A stretch of 18,818 bases of DNA from Anaerolineae bacterium. Lineage in GTDB: Bacteria; Chloroflexota; Anaerolineae; UBA1429. The stretch covers positions 1 through 18,818 of the forward strand of contig SKLG01000077.1 of assembly GCA_007123335.1 (NCBI GenBank). Direction: 5' to 3'. The position numbers and the translations under genes were made by a program. How positions within the stretch are numbered: position 1 is the first letter of the stretch; each line of letters begins with the position of its first letter. A model generated the notes under the pieces. The model was not told the DNA's origin, ran no database searches, and was given only the letters and a program-made list of their open reading frames with translations. Shown in pieces: positions 1-7,202 of the stretch.

Positions 1-1
1 C

Positions 2-2257
2 TTGGTGCAGACGACCGCCACAGCACAACGAAGGGACACCGGCAGAACTCAGGTGATGACGTCAGAGTTGGTGCCGGGAGATATCGTTCATCTTGCCGCA
101 GAAGACGTTATCCCGGCGGACGTCTATCTGCTCAGCACCAATAACCTGTCGGTGGACGAGGCCGCCTTGACCGGCGAGTCGCTGCCTGTGGAGAAATTCG
201 CGAGATCTGAGCAAGCTCCGCATGAGCCGACGGACGCCCCCTTGCCAATGACAGACAATGTACTCGACATCGAGAACATTGCCTTTATGGGGACGTATGT
301 CGCCAGTGGCACAGCCCAAGTGGTTGTGGTCTCGACGGGAAGTGACACCTACTTTGGCTCCATGTCCAAAGAGCTGGTAGGTCACCATCCGCCGACCAGC
401 TTTGATAGGGGAATCAGCCAGGTAAGCCTCCTGTTGATCCGTTTCATGCTGGTCATGGTGCCCATCATATTCTTGATCAACGGTATCGCCAGGGGCGATT
501 GGATGCAGGCATTACTGTTCGGGCTGGCAGTGGCCGTGGGACTCACCCCGGAGATGCTGCCCACCATCGTCACGGCAAACCTGGCCAAGGGGACGATGGA
601 GATGGCGGGCCGCAGGACCATCGTGAAGCGCCTGAGCGCTATCCAAAACCTGGGCGCCATGGACGTGCTGTGCACGGACAAGACGGGAACGTTGACCCAT
701 GACACGGTGGGGCTTGCGAGCCATCTCAATGTGCGCGGGGATGAGGACCTCGAGACCCTCAGATACGCCTATCTCAACAGCTACCATCAAACGGGGGTGG
801 CCAATCCTATGGATGAGGCGGTCTTGGCCCATGAAAACGTCCAACAACTGGCCGGACTGGAGCGCACCCACCCCAAAGTGGCCGAGATCCCCTTCGAGTC
901 CGCGCGCCGCAGGATGTCGGTGATCGTTGAGGATAACGATCGTCACCTGCTGATCTGCAAGGGAGCCGCGGCTGAGGTGCTCTCGATCTCCACGCAGGTT
1001 CACCAAGAGGGAGCGCTCCTTCCCCTTACTCAGGATTTGCGAGAAGAACTCGCCCGCAGGGCCGAGAGGTTGGCCGAGGATGGGCTGCGGGTCCTGGTCG
1101 TTGCCTATCGCCATCAAGAGCAGGCCAAACAGACCTATCGAGTAGAAGATGAGCGTGATCTGATCGCCGTTGGTTTTCTGGGCTTTTTGGATCCTCCCAA
1201 GGAATCCGCCGGCCCCGCCATAGAAGCGCTGCAACAGCAGGGCGTTCGCGTTCGGGTGATTACGGGAGACAATGAGACGGTAACGCGCAGAATATGCGCC
1301 GAGATCGGGCTGCCGGTGGATGGGCTGTTGCAGGGGTATCAGATCGACCAGATGTCGGATGGGGCGTTACGCGACGCGGTGGAAAAGGTCAATGTCTTTG
1401 TGCGCACGGCGCCGCTGCAAAAGTCGAGGATCGTCCATGCGCTGAAACAGAACGGCGCCACCGTGGGCTTTTTGGGCGATGGCATCAACGATGCGCCGGC
1501 GCTACGTGATGCTGACGTCGGCATCTCGGTCGAAAATGCCGTGGATATCGCCAAGGAATCGGCGAGCATCATCCTGCTGGAGAAGGATCTACTCGTCCTG
1601 GAGGAAGGCGTAGGCCGCGGAAGGCACATCTTTGGCAATATCATCAAGTACATCAAGATCACCATCAGCTCGAACTTTGGGAATGTGTTCAGCGTGCTGC
1701 TCGCCAGCATCGTCTTGCCATTCCCGCCCATGCTCCCGCTGCACCTCTTGATCCAGAACCTGCTCTATGACATTTCCCAACTCGCGATCCCCTGGGACCA
1801 TGTGGATAAGGAGTACCTGCAAGAGCCCAAGACATGGAATCCGCGCAGCATCACCAGATTCACGCTCTTTTTGGGGCCGGCAAGCTCCATCTTTGATCTT
1901 ACGACGTTCGCCCTGATGTGGTATGTCTTTGGCGCAAACTCGCCCGCAGAGCAATCTCTGTTTCATTCGGGATGGTTCATCTTGGGCTTGTTATCACAGA
2001 CGCTGATCTTTCATGTGATCCGCACCAGCAAGGTGCCTTTTATACAAAGCATTGCCTCCGGACCGGTCCTGATCACCACGGCGGTTGTCATGGCAGTGGG
2101 GTTGGTGCTCCCCTTCACTCCATATGGGGCCAGCATCGGGTTCCAAAGTCTGCCTTCCAGCTATTTCCCATGGCTCATCGTCACTTTGATTGCCTATTGT
2201 GTGCTCATTCAGTTTATCAAAGTATGGTACATCAGACGTTTTGGCACCTGGCTTTAG
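2..2257 (+). CDS. mgtA: Magnesium-translocating P-type ATPase, MgtA type (5' end cut by window)
   Basis: This inner-membrane pump imports Mg2+ using ATP. The frame is open from the first bases, so the 751 visible residues lack roughly the first 150 of a family that is usually about 900 long. In order the fragment shows the actuator-domain TGES motif (about residue 60), a membrane pair containing GLTPEMLPTIV (about 180-195), the phosphorylation motif DKTGTLT (Asp near residue 226), a nucleotide-binding domain, the hinge motif GDGINDAPAL (about 490), and a C-terminal block of hydrophobic helices ending in basic residues. The PEMLP intramembrane motif and the overall order fit type IIIB Mg2+ ATPases (MgtA/MgtB) better than Ca2+ or heavy-metal pumps, which would carry CPC or similar motifs. 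The gene ends 52 bp before the mutarotase gene. No Mg2+-sensing leader can be judged because the 5' end is missing. Confidence 0.93.
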   Translation: MVQTTATAQRRDTGRTQVMTSELVPGDIVHLAAEDVIPADVYLLSTNNLSVDEAALTGESLPVEKFARSEQAPHEPTDAPLPMTDNVLDIENIAFMGTYVASGTAQVVVVSTGSDTYFGSMSKELVGHHPPTSFDRGISQVSLLLIRFMLVMVPIIFLINGIARGDWMQALLFGLAVAVGLTPEMLPTIVTANLAKGTMEMAGRRTIVKRLSAIQNLGAMDVLCTDKTGTLTHDTVGLASHLNVRGDEDLETLRYAYLNSYHQTGVANPMDEAVLAHENVQQLAGLERTHPKVAEIPFESARRRMSVIVEDNDRHLLICKGAAAEVLSISTQVHQEGALLPLTQDLREELARRAERLAEDGLRVLVVAYRHQEQAKQTYRVEDERDLIAVGFLGFLDPPKESAGPAIEALQQQGVRVRVITGDNETVTRRICAEIGLPVDGLLQGYQIDQMSDGALRDAVEKVNVFVRTAPLQKSRIVHALKQNGATVGFLGDGINDAPALRDADVGISVENAVDIAKESASIILLEKDLLVLEEGVGRGRHIFGNIIKYIKITISSNFGNVFSVLLASIVLPFPPMLPLHLLIQNLLYDISQLAIPWDHVDKEYLQEPKTWNPRSITRFTLFLGPASSIFDLTTFALMWYVFGANSPAEQSLFHSGWFILGLLSQTLIFHVIRTSKVPFIQSIASGPVLITTAVVMAVGLVLPFTPYGASIGFQSLPSSYFPWLIVTLIAYCVLIQFIKVWYIRRFGTWL

Positions 2258-2309
2258 GCGCTCTGCGCCCGGGACAACCACCGCATTACAGGTACAGGAT
2301 GGAGGGGTT

Positions 2310-2633
2310 ATGAAACGCTACGGGATGCTCATCGGCGTCAAGCCCGAGAAGCTTGAGGAGTACAAGCGGCTGCACGCCGACGCGTGGCCAGGCGTATTAC
2401 AGACAATCCGCGCATGCAACATCCGCAACTATTCCATCTTTTACCGGGACGGGCTGCTCTTTGGCTATATGGAATACGTGGGGGACAACTATGAGGCCGA
2501 CATGGCCAAGATGGCTGCCGACCCGGTAACTCGGGAATGGTGGAAACTCACCGCCCCCTGCCAACAACCATTAGAGAGCGCGGCCGAGGGCGAGTGGTGG
2601 GTAGAGATGGAAGAGGTTTTTCACACCGACTGA
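2310..2633 (+). CDS. rhaM: L-rhamnose mutarotase
   Basis: This 107-residue cytosolic enzyme would interconvert the alpha and beta anomers of L-rhamnose so that the sugar enters catabolism quickly. The length matches the YiiL/RhaM family (about 104). Residues known to be important in the E. coli enzyme appear at the same positions: Tyr18, His22 and Tyr41. A Trp-Trp pair lies near 76-77, and the family-like segments DAWPGVL and NYSIFYRDG are present. The start at 2310 is chosen because GGAGGGG sits just before it (2301-2307); an upstream in-frame extension would overlap mgtA and looks non-coding. No rhamnose isomerase, kinase or aldolase is nearby, so it may act alone or with distant genes. A strong hairpin at 2666-2691 follows. 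The identification is firm at family level; the exact sugar is inferred. Confidence 0.9.
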   Translation: MKRYGMLIGVKPEKLEEYKRLHADAWPGVLQTIRACNIRNYSIFYRDGLLFGYMEYVGDNYEADMAKMAADPVTREWWKLTAPCQQPLESAAEGEWWVEMEEVFHTD

Positions 2634-2965
2634 CGCAGTTCTCTTCTGCTCCGCATGTCAACTGCGGCTCGTGGCCAATCGGCCACGAGCCAGACAGCCA
2701 TGAGCGACTGGTGAATTATCTCCCGCTGAGTGGACGAGCTGGCGGGCATCGGCGACCGTGGCCATGCGGCGGGACGCCCCTGAAGCTCAAGCGCCGTCTT
2801 GACGTTGGCCGGCAGGTTTTCCCCGGCGATGGCGTTCCAGATGCGCAGCAGCTTTTGGTGCAGATCCAGGGCGACCGGATGAGCGCCGGCTTGCATGGCA
2901 TCCCACAGGGCGACGCAAAGCTCGGGCGCGGCGGTGACGATAGCGGCGATGGTGCCGCGCCCGCC
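2621..2965 (-). pseudogene. C-terminal remnant of a dihydrodipicolinate-synthase-family protein
   Basis: Directly after the GNAT stop codon (2968-2966) the same reading frame continues with about 90 residues that resemble the last third of DapA/NanA-family TIM-barrel aldolases. They include GRGTIAAIVTAAPELCVALW, a helix around LHQKLLRIWNAIAG, and the typical tail NLPANVKTALELQGRP followed by PRSPMP. No start codon or ribosome-binding site precedes this part, and the catalytic Tyr and Lys regions of the family are absent, so it is a gene fragment rather than a working enzyme. Homology fades after about position 2695, where the frame runs through the terminator hairpin and overlaps the mutarotase 3' end. 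Family members include dihydrodipicolinate synthase and 2-keto-3-deoxy sugar-acid aldolases. Which one this came from cannot be told, but an aldolase remnant beside a rhamnose mutarotase may mark a decayed sugar-catabolism locus. Confidence 0.7.
2666..2691. terminator. Bidirectional hairpin between converging genes
   Basis: The stem GGCTCGTGGCC pairs with GGCCACGAGCC over 11 perfect base pairs around the 4-nt loop AATC. It lies 32 bp after the mutarotase stop and also at the downstream end of the minus-strand nrdD-nrdG-GNAT unit, so it could serve both directions. Neither side has a T-tract, so termination efficiency is uncertain. Confidence 0.6.
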
Positions 2966-3799
2966 TCAGCCCTCTGCGGCGCCTGTGTCCTCCCAGCGGA
3001 CATAGTGGACGATGGCGTCCGGCAGCGGCTTAAAGCCCATCCTGCCAGCCATCGCCTTGGAGGCCTCGTTGTAGAAGCAGCCCCAGTCGGGCTCCAATCC
3101 GCGCTCCAGACAGACTTCGATGCAGGCCGCTGCCGCCAAGATCGCCAGGCCGCGCCGGCGATACTCGGGCGCCGTGTGGATGCCGATTTCGGCGTGGCCC
3201 CCGCCGACAAAGACGGTCTGGGAGCGGCTGACCAGCGCGTCGCCATCGACGACGAACGCCGCCACGCCCCAACGCATGAATTCCGCGGCGCTGCCCCACA
3301 GCGCCTCACAGCCTGGATCCTGGGCCACCAGCGACTCTTCAGGGGGGACCACGCGCAATCCCTCCGGCACCCGCGCGCGCCAGTCGCCGTGCAGGGCGCG
3401 AAAGAGATCGTGATCCAGGGCAAAGAGTATGCGCACAATGCGCTGCACGCCCCACGGCGCCAGGAGGCGATCCAGCGCGGCGTGCCACTCGGGGGTATAG
3501 CTGTAGAACATGACGTGCACGGCGCCGTGTTGCGGGCTCAACGCCGGCAGCAGTTCGTCGCGCAGCAGCGCCACCATCTCCTGGTTGAACGCCTCATTGT
3601 CGGCGCGCCCCACGGGAAAGAAATCGCCCGTCGCCGCCCCCGGCGTGATGAGGGCGCTGCGCGGCTGGGCGGGATCGTCCACCCACACGCGACCGGGGTT
3701 GTTGCCGTCGAGAGGCGCGTATACCGACGAGAGGGCGAACCAGGCGTCGCGCAGGAGCGGGCGGACGAGATCAAAAGCGGAGGGATCGAGTTGGTACAT
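2966..3799 (-). CDS. GNAT-family N-acetyltransferase, third gene of the nrdD-nrdG unit
   Basis: This 277-residue protein probably transfers an acetyl group from acetyl-CoA to an amine; the substrate is unknown. The acetyl-CoA loop is visible as HTAPEYRRRGLA (about residues 205-216), matching the R/Q-x-x-G-x-G/A pattern. It is followed by CFYNEASKAMAGRMGFKPL, the usual last helix and strand of GNAT folds. The N-terminal half (about 1-140) lacks this motif and may be a degenerate second GNAT domain or a substrate domain. The start at 3799 is preferred because AAGGAAAA lies 6-7 nt upstream; the longer frame to 3874 would overlap nrdG. It begins 32 bp after nrdG and is probably cotranscribed with it. 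Its stop directly abuts the in-frame DapA-like remnant, so the 3' end may mark a deletion junction, although the protein looks complete. Confidence 0.8.
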   Translation of the reverse strand: MYQLDPSAFDLVRPLLRDAWFALSSVYAPLDGNNPGRVWVDDPAQPRSALITPGAATGDFFPVGRADNEAFNQEMVALLRDELLPALSPQHGAVHVMFYSYTPEWHAALDRLLAPWGVQRIVRILFALDHDLFRALHGDWRARVPEGLRVVPPEESLVAQDPGCEALWGSAAEFMRWGVAAFVVDGDALVSRSQTVFVGGGHAEIGIHTAPEYRRRGLAILAAAACIEVCLERGLEPDWGCFYNEASKAMAGRMGFKPLPDAIVHYVRWEDTGAAEG

Positions 3800-3831
3800 G
3801 ACGATTTTCCTTATGGAATACAAGGGCCGGA

Positions 3832-4530
3832 TTAACCAGCACGAACATGCAACTCTGCACCATTTTGCGGCCAATCGCTAATGAGCGCAAGCAGCTCCTC
3901 CGCGGTCATCGCCTGCTGCCCCCGTACCCCCTCCTCCACCGTCTCTGCCGCCACAAAGGGCTGCAAGAACCACCGCTCCCCCGGCAACAGCTCGGCGGCG
4001 ATGGCCCATAAGTCATCCTCGCTCAGGCCGGGGCAGACGGTGGTGCGGAATTCATAGGCCGCACCGCTGGCCCTGAGCAGCGCCATGGAGCGACGCAGAA
4101 TCTCGGGATCGATGCGCCGGCGGGTCACCCGGGCATAGTCGGCGACGGTGAGGGGCGCCTTGAGGTCCATGGCCACGTAATCCAGCAGGCCCTCGTCCAG
4201 CAGGGCGGCCAGGCGCTGGGGGAGGAGGCCGTTGGTGTCCAGCTTGAGGTCAAAGCCCAGCGCCTTTACCCGGCGGGCCAGCTCAGGCAGCTCGGGGTGC
4301 AGCGTCGGCTCGCCGCCGGAGAGGCAGACGCCGTCGAGCTTATCCACGCGGGTAGCCAGCCAAGCCAATAGCCCATCTACCGAGAAAGCGGCGGCCACCG
4401 CCGCTTCGTCGAGCATCCAACGATTGTGGCAATAGCCGCAATCGAGGTTGCACCCGCCGAAAAAGACGGTGGCCGCGATATGTTCCGGATAGTCTAGCAG
4501 ACTGACCTTTTGCAGGCCGACGATCTTCAT
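3832..4530 (-). CDS. nrdG: Anaerobic ribonucleoside-triphosphate reductase activating protein
   Basis: This radical SAM enzyme uses a [4Fe-4S] cluster and S-adenosylmethionine to generate the glycyl radical on NrdD. In the 232-residue protein the cluster motif is Cys27-x3-Cys31-x2-Cys34 (CNLDCGYC), after an opening typical of this family (KIVGLQKVSLLDYP). The SAM-binding segment LSGGEPTLHPEL follows near residue 95. The length fits the longer NrdG/PFL-activase-like form found with ATP-cone-containing NrdD. Its ATG overlaps the nrdD TGA (ATGA, 4530-4527), so translation is probably coupled and the two subunits are made together. The start is fixed by this overlap and by the conserved N-terminus. 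Confidence 0.94.
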   Translation of the reverse strand: MKIVGLQKVSLLDYPEHIAATVFFGGCNLDCGYCHNRWMLDEAAVAAAFSVDGLLAWLATRVDKLDGVCLSGGEPTLHPELPELARRVKALGFDLKLDTNGLLPQRLAALLDEGLLDYVAMDLKAPLTVADYARVTRRRIDPEILRRSMALLRASGAAYEFRTTVCPGLSEDDLWAIAAELLPGERWFLQPFVAAETVEEGVRGQQAMTAEELLALISDWPQNGAELHVRAG

Positions 4531-6779
4531 AATACCGAGATATCTTGCTCCCGTCGGATACGGATCTCGCCGTTGCCGCGGTGGGTGACAACAGTCTCCG
4601 CCTCCTCTGCGACATCGGGGCCATCAAGGGCCTGGCACCTGTCGAGGATCGCCTCTTCCTCCGGGGCGAACTCGCGGCGCTGGACGTACTCGGCGCGCTT
4701 GCCCCGGTTCCACTGCTGCACAGGCCGCAAATAGCCCACCACCCGCGAATAGACCTCGCAGGGCTGCTCGTCGTCACAGCTCGGGCAGGTCAGATGCTCG
4801 CCGGCGAGATAGCCGTGACTGGGGCACACGCTAAAGGTCGGCGTCAACGTGAAATAGGGCAGGCGATAGGTCTGGGCGACGGTGCGCACCAGACGTTTGG
4901 TGGTCTCGATGGAGGGCAGTCGCTCGCCCAGGAAGAGGTGCATGACCGTACCGCCGGTATACTTGCACTGTAGCTCATCCTGCCAATCCAGTGCCTGGAA
5001 AAGGTCATCGGTAGAGTCCACCGGGAGCTGGGTCGAGTTGGTATAGTAGGGATCGGCGTCGGGTATATCGCTGTTGGCGGCGATGATATCAGGATAACGG
5101 TCCTTATCCAGCAGGGCAAAGCGATAGCTGGTGCCCTCGGCCGGTGTGGCCTCCAGGTTAAACATCTCGCCAGTCTCCTCCTGATAGTGCTGGAGGCGCT
5201 GGCGCATAAAGTCGAGGACCCGCGCCGCAAAGGCCCGTCCGCCTTCGCTGGTCAGATCGACGCCCAGCAGGTTCTGCGCGGCCTCGTTCATGCCATTGAG
5301 GCCGATGGTGCCAAAGTGGTTGCTCCAATAAGCACCGGTGCGCGCCTTGATGTCGTCGAGGTAATGGCGCGAGTAGGGATAGAGCCCGCCATCGGTAAAG
5401 CGCTCAATCACCCGCCGCTTGATCGCCAGACTCTCCTTGGCGATGTCCATGAGGCCCCCTACCCGATACAGAAAATCCTCCTCGTCGCGAGCCACATAGC
5501 CCAGGCGGGTCATGTTCAGCGTCACCACACCTATCGAGCCGGTGAGTGGGTTCGCGCCAAAGAGGCCGCCGCCGCGCTTGCGCAGCTCCTTATTGTCCAG
5601 CCGTAGGCGGCAGCACATGGAGCGCACATCCTCCGGGTCCAGATCCGAGTTCACAAAGTTGGCAAAGTAGGGGATGCCGTACTTGGCCGTCATGCGCCAC
5701 ACCGGATCGAGCACCGGGTTGTCCCAATCAAAGTCGCGGGTGATGTTATAGGTAGGGATGGGAAAGGTGAACACCCGGCCGCGGGCATCGCCCTCGAGCA
5801 TCAACTCGGCAAAGGTGCGATTGATCAGGTCCATCTCGGGTTGGAACTCGCGATAGGTCGCCTCTTGCGGCTGACCGCCGATGATGACATGCTCGTCGGC
5901 GAGAGTCGACGGCACGGTGAGATCCATGGTGATGTTGGTAAAAGGCGTCTGAAAGCCGACGCGAGTTGGCACGTTCATATTAAAGATAAAGCCCTGCAAC
6001 GCCTGGCGTACCTCTTTGGGGCTCAGATCGTCATAGCGAATAAAGGGCGCCAGATAGGTATCAAAGGAGGAAAAGGCCACCGCGCCCGCCGACTCGCCCT
6101 GGATGGTGTAGAAAAAGTTGATCGTCTGGCCCAGCGCCGCGCGGAAATGCTTGGGCGGCTGGCAATCGACCTTGCCCGGCACGCCGCCAAAGCCACGGAT
6201 AAGCAGATCGCGCAGGTCCCACCCGCAACAATAGACGGCGAGGATGTACAGATCATGGATGTGAATATCGCCATTGATGTGTGCATCACGGATCTCGCTG
6301 GGGTAGAGGCTGTTCAGCCAGTAGGCGCTGTTCACCGCCGAAAAGATGTGATTGTTGAGCCCCTGCAGCGAAAAGCTCATGTTGCTGTTTTCCTGGACGC
6401 GCCAATCGAGGTGTTTGAGGTAGCCATCCACCAGCTCGTTGGCATCCACCAGGGCGCGAATGTCGCGCAGCTTGTTATGCAGGTCGCGATAGAGGATATA
6501 GGCCTTGGCGGTCTTGGCGTGACCGTACTTGATCAGCGCCCGCTCCACCAGATCCTGAATATCCTCGACGGTGGGGATATTGGCGGCGTATCCATCCCCA
6601 TCGCCGTAGCGATCCTCGATCATCTTGGTGACAGCGTTAGAGATGTACACGGCACGATCGCGGTCGTCACCGCCCACCGATTGGGCAGCCTTGAAAATCG
6701 CGTTGGTGATCTTTTCCTGATCAAAGGGCACGACGCGGCCGTCGCGCTTGCGAACCCATCTGACCGTCAGGTCTGACAT
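4527..6779 (-). CDS. nrdD: Anaerobic (class III) ribonucleoside-triphosphate reductase, catalytic subunit
   Basis: This glycyl-radical enzyme reduces ribonucleotides to deoxyribonucleotides in the absence of oxygen. The 750-residue protein begins with an ATP-cone regulatory domain (about residues 5-95, WVRKRDGRVVPFDQEKITNAI). It then has the ten-stranded reductase barrel with the active-site region RSMCCRLRLDNKELRKRG. A Cys-x2-His and Cys-x2-Cys metal-site region (CPSH...CPSC, about 640-665) precedes the radical loop RVVGYLRPVQQWN, whose Gly is residue 682. That Gly lies 68 residues from the C-terminus, about 35 more than in E. coli NrdD; the tail is acidic and then basic, with no recognised domain. 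ATG 6779 is preferred over an upstream in-frame start because GGAGGAAA lies 5 nt before it. nrdG follows with a 4-base overlap. A promoter at 6998-7026 and NrdR-like boxes further upstream point to deoxynucleotide-responsive control. Confidence 0.96.
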   Translation of the reverse strand: MSDLTVRWVRKRDGRVVPFDQEKITNAIFKAAQSVGGDDRDRAVYISNAVTKMIEDRYGDGDGYAANIPTVEDIQDLVERALIKYGHAKTAKAYILYRDLHNKLRDIRALVDANELVDGYLKHLDWRVQENSNMSFSLQGLNNHIFSAVNSAYWLNSLYPSEIRDAHINGDIHIHDLYILAVYCCGWDLRDLLIRGFGGVPGKVDCQPPKHFRAALGQTINFFYTIQGESAGAVAFSSFDTYLAPFIRYDDLSPKEVRQALQGFIFNMNVPTRVGFQTPFTNITMDLTVPSTLADEHVIIGGQPQEATYREFQPEMDLINRTFAELMLEGDARGRVFTFPIPTYNITRDFDWDNPVLDPVWRMTAKYGIPYFANFVNSDLDPEDVRSMCCRLRLDNKELRKRGGGLFGANPLTGSIGVVTLNMTRLGYVARDEEDFLYRVGGLMDIAKESLAIKRRVIERFTDGGLYPYSRHYLDDIKARTGAYWSNHFGTIGLNGMNEAAQNLLGVDLTSEGGRAFAARVLDFMRQRLQHYQEETGEMFNLEATPAEGTSYRFALLDKDRYPDIIAANSDIPDADPYYTNSTQLPVDSTDDLFQALDWQDELQCKYTGGTVMHLFLGERLPSIETTKRLVRTVAQTYRLPYFTLTPTFSVCPSHGYLAGEHLTCPSCDDEQPCEVYSRVVGYLRPVQQWNRGKRAEYVQRREFAPEEEAILDRCQALDGPDVAEEAETVVTHRGNGEIRIRREQDISVL

Positions 6780-6990
6780 CACGTTTCCTCCAGGCAGGTA
6801 TAGCGCTATTGGCTGGTGCCTCACTCGTCAAAGGGACAGCGATAGGCAGATATCAATTCGGATCCCTGCTGACATAGATGAGACACACCGAGAGGGGATC
6901 GGTAGGCCAAGGAGATCGCGCTCAACGAAGGTAGTCAACCGGGTGAGCGTTCTCGGCCAGGAACAGGTTGAAGCCATGCGCGTTTGAATA
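6780..6990 (-). other. Long nrdD 5' leader, no recognised RNA element
   Basis: If transcription starts about 7 bases below the -10 box at 6998-7003, the nrdD mRNA has a leader of roughly 210 nt. I looked for cobalamin, SAM, purine and other riboswitch cores and for a leader peptide gene, and recognised none. The only clear signal is the GGAGGAAA ribosome-binding site at its 3' end (6785-6792 region). Confidence 0.4.
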
Positions 6991-6997
6991 TATTCCT

Positions 6998-7026
6998 ATT
7001 ATAGCTCAAGATGAGGAAATGCGCAA
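6998..7026 (-). promoter_or_regulatory. nrdD promoter (TTGCGC-17-TATAAT)
   Basis: On the minus strand TTGCGC (7026-7021) and a perfect TATAAT (7003-6998) are separated by 17 bp, a near-ideal sigma-70-type promoter directed at nrdD. The NrdR-like boxes lie about 37-84 bp upstream of its -35 element. Confidence 0.7.
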
Positions 7027-7056
7027 GAGTTCCTGCGTAAATTTTGGGGCAATTTC

Positions 7057-7085
7057 TTGCTATCCCTATCGGTAGTGGGTATACT
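7057..7085 (+). promoter_or_regulatory. Promoter for the divergent GNAT gene (TTGCTA-17-TATACT)
   Basis: TTGCTA at 7057-7062 and TATACT at 7080-7085 are spaced by 17 bp and point towards the acetyltransferase at 7203, giving a leader of about 110 nt. One NrdR-box-like site occupies exactly the spacer. A 16-bp imperfect palindrome AGTGGGTATACTCACT (7074-7089) covers the -10, so a repressor bound here would block this promoter. Confidence 0.6.
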
Positions 7086-7110
7086 CACTCAATACCACTA
7101 GATATTGGGT
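7063..7110. promoter_or_regulatory. Pair of NrdR-box-like sites, 32 bp apart
   Basis: CCACTAGATATTGGGT (7095-7110) matches the NrdR consensus acaCwAtATaTwGtgt at 13 of 16 positions. TCCCTATCGGTAGTGG (7063-7078) keeps the arms CTAT and TAGTG but has a diverged centre (10 of 16). The box centres are 32 bp apart, about three helical turns, the arrangement known for NrdR operators. Their place next to nrdD fits the known role of NrdR as the nucleotide-sensing repressor of ribonucleotide reductase genes. No nrdR gene is in the window. Confidence 0.6.
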
Positions 7111-7129
7111 TATGACTACTCGATAACCC
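7107..7129. promoter_or_regulatory. Inverted repeat GGGTTAT-N9-ATAACCC
   Basis: Perfect 7-bp arms are separated by 9 bp, in the leader of the GNAT gene and partly overlapping the NrdR-like box. It has operator-like geometry (arm centres 16 bp apart), but I do not recognise the protein that would bind it. Confidence 0.4.
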
Positions 7130-7139
7130 TCAGTCTAGT

Positions 7140-7153
7140 CGAACACCTGTTCT
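7140..7153. promoter_or_regulatory. LexA-like SOS box CGAACACCTGTTCT
   Basis: The core GAAC-N4-GTTC matches the SOS box used by LexA/DinR in Gram-positive bacteria and relatives. It lies downstream of the plus-strand promoter and 50 bp before the GNAT start, a position where it could act as a roadblock. A single 8-base match can occur by chance. Confidence 0.4.
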
Positions 7154-7202
7154 TTCACCAAGTGTCTTTGCAGGAAACACTGCATAATAAGGAGGCGGCT
7201 GG

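Noticed and set aside
2257..2269. GGCGC-TCT-GCGCC mini hairpin at the mgtA stop
   Set aside because: A 5-bp stem with a 3-nt loop and no T-tract is too short to call a terminator.
2537..3835. 432-codon plus-strand open frame across the GNAT gene
   Set aside because: It is antisense to a well-supported GNAT gene, the protein is rich in Arg/His/Gly without family features, and it has no ribosome-binding site.
5841..6776. 311-codon plus-strand open frame within nrdD
   Set aside because: It is the exact antisense of conserved nrdD sequence; the long frame reflects the GC-rich codon bias of nrdD.
6780..6990. Possible cobalamin or other riboswitch in the nrdD leader
   Set aside because: No B12-box-like or other conserved riboswitch core could be seen; the leader length alone is not evidence.
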